Of a DNA stretch of 64,000 nt, positions 34,235 through 43,464 are shown piece after piece. This stretch comes from an uncultured Arenicella sp. (GTDB lineage: Bacteria > Pseudomonadota > Gammaproteobacteria > Arenicellales > Arenicellaceae). The DNA lies in assembly GCA_938048185.1 (NCBI GenBank), contig CALIVT010000026.1, positions 1 through 64,000 of the forward strand, given 5' to 3'. Within the stretch, counting starts at the first letter, position 1. Each line of letters begins with the position of its first letter. Position numbers and translations under genes: made by a program. The notes below the pieces were generated by a model. The model was not told the origin of the DNA and did no database searches. It worked only from the letters and a program-made list of their open reading frames with translations.

Positions 34235-34981
34235 ATGACTGACGCACTCGGCTACCGCGCGAAATTCGGCGTATTAGGTCCCTCGACCAATACCATTGTA
34301 CAGCCCGACTTTGATGATATGCGCGTGCCGGGTGTGACCAATCACTACAGTCGCATTATTATTCAAAATGCGAATGCGATCTCCAATGAAAGTTTTATGG
34401 CGGGCACACTGGAAATTTCAGAAAACGTCATTGATGCGGTCAATGGCGTGCTTACTTGCGCGCCGGACTACCTAGTAATGGGGATGTCAGCCGTAACTTT
34501 TTATGGTGGTGCCGAAGGCGGTGCTAAGTGGAAGGCCCGAGTAGAGGACGCATCGGGCTTGCGGCTATCAGTAGGTTCTGAAGCGGTGGTCGCTGCAATG
34601 CAAGTTATTGGTGGAATAAAGAACATTGCTTTCATGTCGCCTTACTACCCGGTGGCGAATGATGAGGTTCGAAACTACCTCTCAGACCATGGGTTTAATA
34701 CCGTTCGCGATGCGTGCTTACAATGTCCTAGCTGGACCGCGATCGCAGAAGTCCAAGTTGATGAGGTGCGGGCCAGTATTCAAGCGCTCGACAGTGATGA
34801 GGTCGACGCGATTGTGCAAGTCGGCACGAACTTATCGGCGATTAGGCTGTGCGCCGAGCTTGAACTAGAACTTGGCAAGCCTGTGATTGCGATTAACACC
34901 GCGACGTATTGGCACGCGCTGAGAGCTAATAAGCTCAATGATCAATTGTCGGGTTTTGGCCAGCTCCTAGAAAATCATTAA
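34235..34981 (+). CDS. Asp/Glu racemase superfamily protein (AMDase/maleate-isomerase-like), cysteines absent
   Basis: This 248-aa protein has the fold and landmarks of arylmalonate decarboxylase and maleate isomerase: N-terminal FGVLGPSTNT, VMGMSAVTFYGG where the first catalytic site lies, VGSEAVVAAMQVIGG, and the late IVQVGTNLSAIR and NTATYWHALRA. In AMDase the corresponding positions carry GTS and the nucleophile Cys (LLSCGG). Here they read GMS and QVG, so neither usual Cys is present. It may do different chemistry or only bind ligand. Cytosolic; clustered with the LysR and bicupin genes. Confidence 0.82.
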   Translation: MTDALGYRAKFGVLGPSTNTIVQPDFDDMRVPGVTNHYSRIIIQNANAISNESFMAGTLEISENVIDAVNGVLTCAPDYLVMGMSAVTFYGGAEGGAKWKARVEDASGLRLSVGSEAVVAAMQVIGGIKNIAFMSPYYPVANDEVRNYLSDHGFNTVRDACLQCPSWTAIAEVQVDEVRASIQALDSDEVDAIVQVGTNLSAIRLCAELELELGKPVIAINTATYWHALRANKLNDQLSGFGQLLENH

Positions 34982-35025
34982 GCGCACCAGACCCCACTTG
35001 GAGATAACCCAGTTTAGATACAGAT

Positions 35026-35496
35026 CTAGTCTAGGGTTTTCTTCCTAGACATGTCAGCCATATCGGCTGCGTATTGCTCTAGCATTTGTCGGCATTCTGT
35101 ATGACTTATCGACAACATTCTAATTGCAAGCAGTGCCGCGTTGGTCGAATTGTTGATTGCCACGGTTGCGACCGGAATGCCTCGAGGCATTTGTACAATT
35201 GATAATAGTGAGTCCATGCCTTCAAGGTTGCTTCCCCGAACCGGTACACCGATCACCGGCAAAGTGGTGCAAGACGCGACCATGCCCGGTAAATGCGCGG
35301 CCCCACCCGCGCCCGCAATAATCACGTCGAAGCCCTGCGTCGCCGCGGCTTTTGCAAAATGCACCATGTCTTCTGGCGTGCGATGTGCTGAGAGCACCCT
35401 GGCCTCAAACGCAACATTAAACTCCGCAAGTATGTCAGCGGCCGCTTGCATAACTGGCCAATCGGAGTCGGACCCCATCACTATTGCTACTTTCAT
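35026..35496 (-). CDS. purE: N5-carboxyaminoimidazole ribonucleotide mutase (PurE class I)
   Basis: This is 156 aa. The signature stretches are all present: GSDSDWPVM at the N-terminus (substrate phosphate site), SAHRTPEDM with the catalytic His, and [11 protein letters not shown]. It converts N5-CAIR to CAIR in de novo purine synthesis, after PurK makes N5-CAIR. It lies 22 bp downstream of purK on the same strand and is the last gene of the run. The length fits class I bacterial PurE, not the CO2-using class II. Confidence 0.97.
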   Translation of the reverse strand: MKVAIVMGSDSDWPVMQAAADILAEFNVAFEARVLSAHRTPEDMVHFAKAAATQGFDVIIAGAGGAAHLPGMVASCTTLPVIGVPVRGSNLEGMDSLLSIVQMPRGIPVATVAINNSTNAALLAIRMLSISHTECRQMLEQYAADMADMSRKKTLD

Positions 35497-35518
35497 CGGT
35501 ATTTCTCTTTTATTCTGT

Positions 35519-36652
35519 TTACACTTCCAGCGTGCGCACTAGTTCTTCTGCTCGCTGTTGTTGATCTTGACCCCAGATATTGATGTGGCCCATTTTACGT
35601 TTAATTCGTGATTCTTGCTTTCGGTACAAGGTGATGCTTGATTCTGAATCGCTGACATTGTCGACAATCTCTTGCGCATCAAAAACACCGTTCTTGGTGC
35701 CAAGCAGGTTGATCATAGTCATCGATTCTTTTACCAGCTGAGGTTTACGCAGTGGCAGGCCAGCGATAGCGCGCATGTGGTTTTCGAACTGTGAACAGTC
35801 GGTCAAATCAAGCGTAATATGTCCTGAATTATGAGGCCTTGGCGCTGATTCATTAATAATAAGCTGCCCATCTTTGCTGAGGAAAAATTCGAAAGCGAAT
35901 AAGCCGCTGGTGCCCAATTTCGCTAAGATCGCGCTTACTTGAGTTTGGGCTTGCTGTTCTACAGCGTTGCTCACACCGGCCGGAAAGCTGACATAGCGAC
36001 AGGTTCCGTGTTCTTGGTGAGTCTCAACGATCGGGTAAAAAACCAGCTCATCTTTATTGCCGACCGCGATAACAGAGAGCTCCTTTTCAAACTCTATGGT
36101 TCGCTCAAACAAAATTACGCCAGATGATTTTATGGTGTCATAAATGGCGATTGCGTCGGCTTTATTGTTGACCTTATACGTGCCAATGCCATCGTAGCCG
36201 CCTTTCGCAATTTTTAGATAGCCCGGGGCATCAATAAGGTCATCACTACTGTTAATCTCAAAGAATTCAGCGAGGCTAACGCCAAGCTCTTGAAAGAACC
36301 TTTTCTCTGAGAGTTTATCTTCGATTAACCCAAATCTTTTTGGGTCAGGGAGCAGCGGGGTGGCGCATCGAGATGATGCGGCGCTCAATAGCTCGCTGTC
36401 ATTGAACTCATTTTCGAGCGTTACCACATCGACCGCGTTGAAAAAATCTTCGAGCTCATTGAGATTACTTGGGTCGCCTATAAAAACTTTATCCGCGACG
36501 GTGCTGGCAGGGCCGTCATCTGATCCACCAAAGACATAGGCGCGCCCACCTAGGTCTTGGTAGGCTTGAATCATCATCATAGCCAATTGGCCGTCGCCCA
36601 ACACGCCAATTACCGGTAGGTCTTCGGTCGTGCTCATATTTTTATTTTGCAT
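35519..36652 (-). CDS. purK: 5-(carboxyamino)imidazole ribonucleotide synthase (PurK)
   Basis: This is a 377-aa ATP-grasp enzyme. [14 protein letters not shown] is the N-terminal family motif, [17 protein letters not shown] holds the ATP-binding lysine and glycine loop, and [16 protein letters not shown] is the metal-binding end; it finishes with MGHINIWG. It makes N5-CAIR from AIR, ATP and bicarbonate. Its ATG lies 2 bases after the stop of the sbtB remnant. That is so close that the purKE promoter is likely within or before the broken sbt genes. An in-frame ATG five codons later (36637) is a possible start. Confidence 0.96.
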   Translation of the reverse strand: MQNKNMSTTEDLPVIGVLGDGQLAMMMIQAYQDLGGRAYVFGGSDDGPASTVADKVFIGDPSNLNELEDFFNAVDVVTLENEFNDSELLSAASSRCATPLLPDPKRFGLIEDKLSEKRFFQELGVSLAEFFEINSSDDLIDAPGYLKIAKGGYDGIGTYKVNNKADAIAIYDTIKSSGVILFERTIEFEKELSVIAVGNKDELVFYPIVETHQEHGTCRYVSFPAGVSNAVEQQAQTQVSAILAKLGTSGLFAFEFFLSKDGQLIINESAPRPHNSGHITLDLTDCSQFENHMRAIAGLPLRKPQLVKESMTMINLLGTKNGVFDAQEIVDNVSDSESSITLYRKQESRIKRKMGHINIWGQDQQQRAEELVRTLEV

Positions 36653-36654
36653 TT

Positions 36655-36903
36655 TTAGCTCGTAAATTTTGCTGGTCTTAATACGTCTATGTCACTGCTG
36701 TAGGTGACCATTGCGTGGTTATCATAATAGGTTTCTTGTAAATGGTCCGCTATTTGTTGCGCTAATTCATGGCTGCAAATAACTTCCACTCTAATATTAG
36801 AGTTTGCCTCCCACGCGGCCCCTCTAACGCCATGGCTGCCACTGCCACGAGCGTTAGTTGTCGTGTAGCCCTGCGCGCCTAAACGCGAAAAGGAAGAGTC
36901 CAT
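36655..36903 (-). pseudogene. sbtB: SbtB-like PII protein, N-terminus deleted
   Basis: The frame ends in a convincing PII-like carbon-sensor (SbtB) C-terminus: LGAQGYTTTN, ARGSGSHGVRG, NIRVEVICSHELAQQIADHL and MVTYSSDIDVLRPAKF. The first 20 or so residues of a normal SbtB (first beta strand and helix) are missing. The ATG at 36903 lies inside the sequence of the preceding sbtA fragment in another frame, so the two genes have been fused by a deletion. SbtB normally binds adenyl nucleotides and inhibits SbtA. Probably non-functional. Confidence 0.75.
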
Positions 36904-37444
36904 AACGTTTTAGGCTGTCTAACCGCGTGGCGGCGATTAACCCCATTTCGAGTAGGAACAAGGCAAGAATGCCTTTGAATAAGTCAAAAAACAACGGGGA
37001 TATTGATTCAACACCCGACGGGCCACTTCGCCAGCCAATGACCAAGCCGCCAATTAAAAACATAACGCCTTTACCGAGTAAAACTTCGTGGGCAACGTTT
37101 GACCACTGGGTGTGTCTTGATAAGCCTTTCGCCAAAACGATACCTATCAAGATAGCGGGTATCTCAAGTAATACAACGAACAACGCCATGTGCTCTTCAA
37201 ACGCAATACCGTGAGAGTTTATGTAAGCCACGGCGACTATTTGCGGTAATAGTGTGTTGAACGGCTGGTTTGCGAGTTCGATGCCGCCTTTTAATCCAAT
37301 CGTTAACAGCAGCAACATTGAAACGAAGTCGTAAACCTGACTGGGTAAACGCAGCTCAGACTTCAAGGCTCCGGCGATTAAACCAAAGAGAAAAAAACAA
37401 ATGACAGGGTCGGTCGCATTCATCAATACATTTACGAGGCGCAA
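36854..37444 (-). pseudogene. sbtA: SbtA-type sodium/bicarbonate symporter, truncated by two deletions
   Basis: This is a 196-aa remnant; SbtA is usually 310-370 aa. The N-terminus matches (DPVICFFLFGLIAGAL, LLLTIGLKGGIELA). Then LPQIVAVA jumps directly to YINSHGIAFEEHMALFVVLLEIPAI, skipping the roughly 45 residues that carry AAHYGSVS in relatives. The second half is right up to GILALFLLEMGLIAATR and RYGLFLFAF and then runs out of frame into sbtB. The C-terminal 120 or so residues are absent. A working bicarbonate transporter is very unlikely. Confidence 0.78.
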
Positions 37445-37452
37445 GTATCGCC

Positions 37453-37488
37453 AGAAAAATAAAAGGCTCAGCGATTAAGCTGAGCCCA
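37453..37488 (-). terminator. Intrinsic terminator of the C25 protease gene
   Basis: GGCTCAGC (37465-37472) pairs perfectly with GCTGAGCC (37479-37486), loop GATTAA. On the minus strand the stem is followed by TTTTATTTTTCT. It lies 150 bp after the C25 stop codon. Confidence 0.85.
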
Positions 37489-37637
37489 TTTTGATATTAT
37501 AAAGCGCTAAGGCGGCATTATCTACCCGAGGTCTTCGTCGTTAGTCCGACCGTCTATTAAAGGCTTTTTACCGACGGCACTAGCAGGCTTTTTCACCGAT
37601 ATTACTTATTCACCGACCTAACTTAGGTACTAAATTT

Positions 37638-40600
37638 TTAGCGCAACGGTAGGGTAGGGTCACCTAAGTACGCCCAGTTATCCAGCATGTCATTTCCTTT
37701 TGCCATCTCATTCTTAGCTTTCATGATGGCTTCTCCGACTGTGGCCGACGTACTGGTTTGGCGCAGGTAACGTTCGGCGAAAATACCGTTTTCACGATAA
37801 TCTCCCAACAATGAGGCGCCCTGAATGGCAACCGCACCTTGCTCGCCTGAGAACAACCACTGGTGCGCCAGAGTATTGACACTTGGGTGTTCATAGTTGG
37901 TTGTATAACACGCGAGTGGCATAACCAGTGTAGGCTTACCAACGTTCTCTAAGCTTTTAACAAAATTAGTGTCGACCACGCCTTGAAAGCCCCAAGATGA
38001 GTAACTGCCGTGGCCGGAAAAACTCAGCAGGCTCAGCCCGTCATTTAAGTAGTCATTGATTCGTGATCGCACTTGTTGTACCGGAGTCTCGAGGGCAGAG
38101 TCTGCAATATCTTGCATCACGATTTTGTGCACCGTGTCGATGCCGTTTATTTGTTGCAGTGGTGCGTTTAGATAGGTGTTCATCTGTTTATCAAAGTCCA
38201 AATTGCGTGCGTCGTTTGGCTGTGCAATCAGGACTGCACTTTGATAACTATTGGCGTCTCTATTGGCTTGCCAGTCTTTATTCTTTTGGACAATGGCGCG
38301 TAAATCTTCGATCGAGCGAACTGGCCATCGGCCGATGGCGAAATCGGGTAAGCCGTTACCAGTAAGGTCAGCAAAAACATTATCAGTCGGCGCAAACTCG
38401 TAGAAGTTTACCCGGCGATAATTAGTTGGGATAAAGTTAACGATTTCCTCATTCAGAAAACCAAGATAGTCGTAGGTATGTCCGCCCACTAATAAGACAT
38501 TTTGAGTGTCATAGTATTCTCTCGAACGCGCTAAGAAATTGATTAGCGCGCTTGGCGTATTGTTCCCAAAGCCATAAGTTTCAACCAAGTCTAACCAATT
38601 TACAATCTTAGGTTGATAGCCTTGCTCGAGTTTAAACGCGACGTAGTCGTCGAGCTCAGGGCCAATAAAATTAGGGTGAGCAACAATCAATAAATCTGTT
38701 TGAGTGGTGTGTAATAGGCTCCCGTCTGCGACATTGATCGCGCTGGCTGATGGCCAGGTGTTAGTTGCTGAGACTGCGTATTGAGTCGTGCCTCGAGAGG
38801 CTTTCAGGCTTGGCAATGCCGCGAACCTAAGAGTGCCAGACGCTTGATCTGTGTTAGCGTCAAGCTTTGACAATAGCCCGCTGTCGGTAAATGCGAACAC
38901 CGCTGGCGCATTTTGCGGTGCATTCGCGCCTACGTAAACCTGATAGCCTGGGCTCTCGACATCCGCTGGAAAGTAATACGTGTCGTGTCCACGGAGTGCC
39001 GAGTAGGCTGATAAAACAAGTTTATCAACCATCACAATATCGGCGGCCAGGCCCGTGTCGCCGGGCACCGTAATACTGATCTGGTTACCAGTTTGTTTGA
39101 CTAGGTTTGCCGGTATTTTAATGTGTCGATTGTAGGCAATTAAGCCATCAAAAAGCGCGTCGTCGACCAGCTGACCGTTTACCTTAATTTGTATGTGATG
39201 GTCGTCTTGCGGCTCGGGAAAGTCTAGGCCACCGACCAATGAAACCTCTAGATAGGCCTCGCGAGTGGTATCAACGTCACGTTCAAAGTCCACCGCGTAG
39301 TTAACCGAGCTGGGGTTGCCGTAGCTTACGATTCGCGCATCAAACCAAGGCCGGTCAGCATTTAATACCGCCGAGTATGCTTTGTCCTCGGTCGGAGTTA
39401 CCGATACCAATGCGTGCTCTGACAACGCAGTACTTGCGTCGACATCAGCATTAAAAAGGCTAGCATCGATTGCTGAGGCTCGGTTGATACGGAGTTGATA
39501 CGCGTATTGCTTAAGGTAGGTAGCGTCTTTACCGATTGGTTTTCGAACGTTGAAAATAAGCGCATCGCCGGCGTTAAAAAAATCGTCATCGCTCACAACG
39601 TGTCGTGCTACCGCGTCACCGTTAAGCATCACGGCTAGGCGATCTAACGCTAGGTTCTGCCAATGAGGCACTACCGCAAGCACCTCTTCAGCGCTTATTT
39701 GATGTATGCCGTTGGCCTCAAAATTGAGTGTAAGTACCGTCTGATCAATCCCCAGCTCGCGTTTTTCAAGCCGCAGTTTTCTTTGTTGACTGACCCGACG
39801 CCAACGGTTGCCGACCTTGGAATAGCCTTTTCTGCGCATACGCTGTTCAAAATTTTGGCGCGTTTTAGCCCAGTTTACCGGTTCGCTGTTTGACGCCTCG
39901 CCGTAGTCAACACCTGTTTCAAACGGACCATAGAATTCTTCGTAGCCGGTATTGTCAACGCTGGAAATGCCGAAGCGGCGAATGGTGTTGTATTGTTGAC
40001 GGTTTAAACGAACCGTATGACTGTATTCGCTTAAAAGTGCCGTGTCCCTAGGTTGCCCTGGAACCAATCGTTTGTTTAACTGCTCCCAACCACTCTCGGT
40101 TTCGCCCCACAGATGAAAGCCTAAGTGGAATATCTCGGCGCTAGTTTCCCAGTTAAACGTGGTCTTGCGACCCACTTGTTGCACTCGAGCTTTACTCAAT
40201 GTAACCGGTGTTGTGAAAGTAGAGCTGAATGCCAGGACTGAAATTTCTTCGTCAATGTGATTACGCTCTGTATCGCTAACGCGGTCTTCGTCAAACGTAA
40301 AGATAGCTTCGGTGGCATTCTGGCTGACAAGCCGCAGAAAGCCGCCGTTATTGCCGCGTCGAGATCGGTGCCCACCCAGCACCACGGGTGTACTGCTAAA
40401 GCAGTTGGGGGCAAAGGTTGCGCCTTCGCCAGAAGACGCACCGTTGTCGTGTCCATCAACATTGTCGCCAAAGGTTGCATTAAATAGCACCGATGCTGGG
40501 CCGCCCAAAGACGACAGGTCAAGTTCTTGGCAGCCGCCGCGCTCAACCGCCAAGTGGCAGATGTTTTCGCCATTGTTGATGACGCCGTTGCCGGCTTCCA

Positions 40601-41450
40601 TGCGATCTAGACTGACGCTATAACCTGCTGCGCTCAGCGATCCGTTGCCGACAGCAGCGACAAGGGTTTCGGGCTCACCACCTGGGATAGTTGCGCTGCC
40701 TGCAAGCGTATTATTGGTTGACGCGATCTGTGTCAATAACGCTGGAGGTGACGAAAAAGCTGGGCTAAAGCTGATGTTCTGGAAGCTTTGAGTTTGGCCC
40801 GTCGCGAGTGCGCAGTTCGTGCACCTTGGGCCAAATACTTGATTGTTTACAAAATTGCAGCGTGATTGAAATTGCACACTCCCGCCGCCGACTAAGGGTA
40901 CGCTGGTTGAGCCGTTTTGGATTGCAATGTAGTTGAAGCTAACTGAAGGCGCGTCTCGATCTTCATTGAACGGTTCTAAACACGCGGCGTCAAACCCAAG
41001 GTTGTCGATATTACGGATCCGCATGACACAAGGATCATCAGCGGCGCCTGCGCCAAATTCAGGTGTCATTGGGAAGACGTTGGGCACCGTGCCCGGCGCA
41101 AATGGGGTGGAGAAAGTGATCCGCGTGAACGGTGACAGCGTGGTTGCCGTTGGCGTTGAAATTGCCGGTAAAACAGCGGTATCGACCAGAATAGAGGCAG
41201 ATTGCGCATAGGATGTATGCGCCGTGCCCGCGATCATTAAGAACAGCAGGCTCAATACTGTATGTCGTAGGCCGGAATTTAATCTGGACTTTGCCCCGAA
41301 CTTTGCCCAGTCCTTTGCCCTGTACTTATTGTGATTTACGCTATTACTTTGTAGCGCTAGTGATAATCGTGGCCTTGATAATAACAATATAATTTCACGC
41401 ATATTAATTCCCCCGATGACGTTAACCCCGTTATTTAAAGAAATCGTCAT
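37638..41450 (-). CDS. Gingipain-like C25-family cysteine protease, secreted
   Basis: This is 1270 aa, starting at the ATG 41450 or 41402. A hydrophobic signal (about residues 62-83, HTVLSLLFLMIAGTAHTSYA) is preceded by an unusually long basic N-terminus. The middle holds beta-rich regions, including FNWETSAEIFHLGFHLW, a motif of extracellular repeat proteins. The C-terminal third is a C25 peptidase domain: NVLLVGGHTYDY, DFAIGRWPVRS, catalytic His1147 in FSGHGSYSSWG and Cys1181 in PLACYTTNY. It ends with GDPTLPLR, normal for the family. Probably secreted protein-digesting enzyme. Three 12-bp repeats occur in its N-terminal coding part. Confidence 0.88.
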   Translation of the reverse strand: MTISLNNGVNVIGGINMREIILLLSRPRLSLALQSNSVNHNKYRAKDWAKFGAKSRLNSGLRHTVLSLLFLMIAGTAHTSYAQSASILVDTAVLPAISTPTATTLSPFTRITFSTPFAPGTVPNVFPMTPEFGAGAADDPCVMRIRNIDNLGFDAACLEPFNEDRDAPSVSFNYIAIQNGSTSVPLVGGGSVQFQSRCNFVNNQVFGPRCTNCALATGQTQSFQNISFSPAFSSPPALLTQIASTNNTLAGSATIPGGEPETLVAAVGNGSLSAAGYSVSLDRMEAGNGVINNGENICHLAVERGGCQELDLSSLGGPASVLFNATFGDNVDGHDNGASSGEGATFAPNCFSSTPVVLGGHRSRRGNNGGFLRLVSQNATEAIFTFDEDRVSDTERNHIDEEISVLAFSSTFTTPVTLSKARVQQVGRKTTFNWETSAEIFHLGFHLWGETESGWEQLNKRLVPGQPRDTALLSEYSHTVRLNRQQYNTIRRFGISSVDNTGYEEFYGPFETGVDYGEASNSEPVNWAKTRQNFEQRMRRKGYSKVGNRWRRVSQQRKLRLEKRELGIDQTVLTLNFEANGIHQISAEEVLAVVPHWQNLALDRLAVMLNGDAVARHVVSDDDFFNAGDALIFNVRKPIGKDATYLKQYAYQLRINRASAIDASLFNADVDASTALSEHALVSVTPTEDKAYSAVLNADRPWFDARIVSYGNPSSVNYAVDFERDVDTTREAYLEVSLVGGLDFPEPQDDHHIQIKVNGQLVDDALFDGLIAYNRHIKIPANLVKQTGNQISITVPGDTGLAADIVMVDKLVLSAYSALRGHDTYYFPADVESPGYQVYVGANAPQNAPAVFAFTDSGLLSKLDANTDQASGTLRFAALPSLKASRGTTQYAVSATNTWPSASAINVADGSLLHTTQTDLLIVAHPNFIGPELDDYVAFKLEQGYQPKIVNWLDLVETYGFGNNTPSALINFLARSREYYDTQNVLLVGGHTYDYLGFLNEEIVNFIPTNYRRVNFYEFAPTDNVFADLTGNGLPDFAIGRWPVRSIEDLRAIVQKNKDWQANRDANSYQSAVLIAQPNDARNLDFDKQMNTYLNAPLQQINGIDTVHKIVMQDIADSALETPVQQVRSRINDYLNDGLSLLSFSGHGSYSSWGFQGVVDTNFVKSLENVGKPTLVMPLACYTTNYEHPSVNTLAHQWLFSGEQGAVAIQGASLLGDYRENGIFAERYLRQTSTSATVGEAIMKAKNEMAKGNDMLDNWAYLGDPTLPLR

Positions 41451-41746
41451 AAGATGCCGTTTCTTTACCGCTAAATACTAACGTATTCGACATGAGATCT
41501 ATGCTCAGACGCCTTTGAGGCGAGAAAAATTCACATAAATCCACAGTTTTTGATGCTCATAGGCTGGCGAAATCTATAGCTGAGACCTCAATTTATTGGT
41601 TTCGCCGCCAAAGCACCCTCAGATGATTCTGATACCTAGCAGGTTTTTGCTAAAAATTTGAATCCCTTCGCTCGATATCTGCATCTAATTAGGGGTAATG
41701 AGCGCTGAACGGCGCAGTCAACCAATAAAACTAGTGGAGAAACCCA

Positions 41747-42520
41747 ATGAAGAACCTCGGCAAGATTGTTATTGCTAGCGCACTTGCGTTAGCGTTTATC
41801 GCACTATCTCAGGCAAACACCTCGGTTTCAGAAAACTCGTTCTCGGTAGACCAAGGTGGCACGCTTTATATAGATACTGATTCAGGGTCTATCGAGGTCG
41901 AGTCGCATGAACTCGATACGGTAGAGGTCATGGTGCGACGCAAGAGCGACGATCTTGAGGTCGACGTTTCCCAAAATGGCAACGACGTCAAAATCAAAGG
42001 CACCAGAAAAGGGTTTGGTTTTATGTCATTTGGTAAGTCAGGTGCGCACTTCCTGATTAAGGTGCCTCGACGTTACAGCACCGATTTGAGGACCAGTGGC
42101 GGTTCTATTGAGCTTGCCGCAATCACGGGTGAGGTTGACGCGTATACGTCAGGAGGCTCGATTACCCTGGGGAAGATAGTTGGCGATGTTAAAGTGAAAA
42201 CGTCAGGTGGTTCGATTAGCGTTGATGAAGTTGTTGGCAACGTTAACGCACATACCTCCGGTGGTAGCGTGAAAGTGCGTTTTGCAGCACAGCCAACTCA
42301 GGATAGTCGACTCACCACCTCGGGTGGCAGTATCACGGCTTACCTCGAGTCCTCGGTCGGGATAAATTTAGACGCCAAAACAAGCGGTGGACGCGTATCC
42401 AGCGAGTTCGCAGTAAAAGGTTTGATCAAACGCACTAAGATAAAGGGTGAAATTAATGGCGGCGGCCCGCAGCTGACCCTAAAAACGAGCGGTGGCAGCG
42501 TGCGCGTTAAGAAACTGTAA
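41747..42520 (+). CDS. Exported DUF4097-type beta-repeat protein
   Basis: This is 257 aa with a signal peptide (residues 1-23, ending SQA). The mature part is a beta-helix-like series in which TSGGS(I/V) recurs about seven times between residues 118 and 253 (TSGGSIELA, TSGGSITLG, TSGGSISVD, TSGGSVKV and others). This is the DUF4097 adhesin-like fold, often exported or surface-located; no activity is known. The ribosome site GGAGA precedes the ATG. The 294-bp spacer to the left shows no further gene. Confidence 0.88.
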   Translation: MKNLGKIVIASALALAFIALSQANTSVSENSFSVDQGGTLYIDTDSGSIEVESHELDTVEVMVRRKSDDLEVDVSQNGNDVKIKGTRKGFGFMSFGKSGAHFLIKVPRRYSTDLRTSGGSIELAAITGEVDAYTSGGSITLGKIVGDVKVKTSGGSISVDEVVGNVNAHTSGGSVKVRFAAQPTQDSRLTTSGGSITAYLESSVGINLDAKTSGGRVSSEFAVKGLIKRTKIKGEINGGGPQLTLKTSGGSVRVKKL

Positions 42521-42557
42521 ACTGGGCCGCTTATAAGTCATCGCGTGAGCTATAGGC

Positions 42558-43313
42558 TTACGCACCGCAACCGCCGCAGCCACCGCAACCAGAGTCAACG
42601 TCGTTGTGTTGTCCGCGGCTATTTCCAGAAGAGCCACCGCTTCCCGCAGAGCCGCAGCCGCCGGATGATCCGCCTGTTTGCTTATGATTACGAGCGGCTT
42701 GAAATAATCTATAGCAAGCGTAGGCCACGAGAAGCACGATTAGTGCGATTAAAACGTCCGCTTCAGCTTCGTTTTTAACGCAGGCAGCCAACAGTAACGG
42801 TAGGGTTGTGATTGCGAGTAGTGCACTTGATGGTTTCTTCACCACAAACTGGCGCGCTGTATTGACTCTAACGAACTTATCGGCGTGTTTAAAACGATGC
42901 TCTCTGGCTGGCCAAATGTCCGCGGCTGGGCGTTGACCAAAGACCTCGTTGTAGCGTTCTAATGTTGCCTGATACTGTGAGCGATATCGCAGCCCCTCAG
43001 CGCTTCCGCCTTGGGTTGGGCCGTGATGCAGTGTCTTATTTAATGTGTTTTGACACAGGCCTATCCAGTACGAGTGGGTATAGGTCAGGTGCAAGTGCCA
43101 GACTTGGTCTACTTCATCAGATGGCGTTACCGGCTCACTCGATGTAACAGCTAAGTAAATAAATTTCTTGTACTCGGCAATGCATCGCTCAGCGAACGCA
43201 TGAGACCAATTATTTTCCCTGCACAGGCGATCTGCAAACGTTAAGGTGTCTGTTTGAGAGCCGATTTGAAATGCTGCAATTTTATCAAATAAGTGATTGT
43301 CTAATCTTTTCAT
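42558..43313 (-). CDS. Glycine-rich-domain protein with Cys/Gly tail
   Basis: This is 251 aa. The N-terminal 130 residues are a helical domain of the glycine-rich domain-containing (GRDP) type: YKKFIYLAV, DEVDQVWHLHLTYTHSY with the signature WH.H. Two TM segments follow (about 170-188 and 193-208), then a tail of about 50 residues very rich in glycine, serine and cysteine (SGCGGCGGCGA at the end). The tail could bind metal. Why such a tail follows TM helices is not known. It converges with the DUF4097 gene. Confidence 0.78.
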   Translation of the reverse strand: MKRLDNHLFDKIAAFQIGSQTDTLTFADRLCRENNWSHAFAERCIAEYKKFIYLAVTSSEPVTPSDEVDQVWHLHLTYTHSYWIGLCQNTLNKTLHHGPTQGGSAEGLRYRSQYQATLERYNEVFGQRPAADIWPAREHRFKHADKFVRVNTARQFVVKKPSSALLAITTLPLLLAACVKNEAEADVLIALIVLLVAYACYRLFQAARNHKQTGGSSGGCGSAGSGGSSGNSRGQHNDVDSGCGGCGGCGA

Positions 43314-43464
43314 GTTTGTTCTTCTTAACGTACTTGCTCGGTGAGTCTCAATGATATTCGAGTACGTACCTTAATTCTATTTAGAAAGATCGCGGCTGTT
43401 ATGTACAGAGTTTGCCGACTACACTGTCGATATTCTTATTTATTGATACAATCGAATTCAGCGT

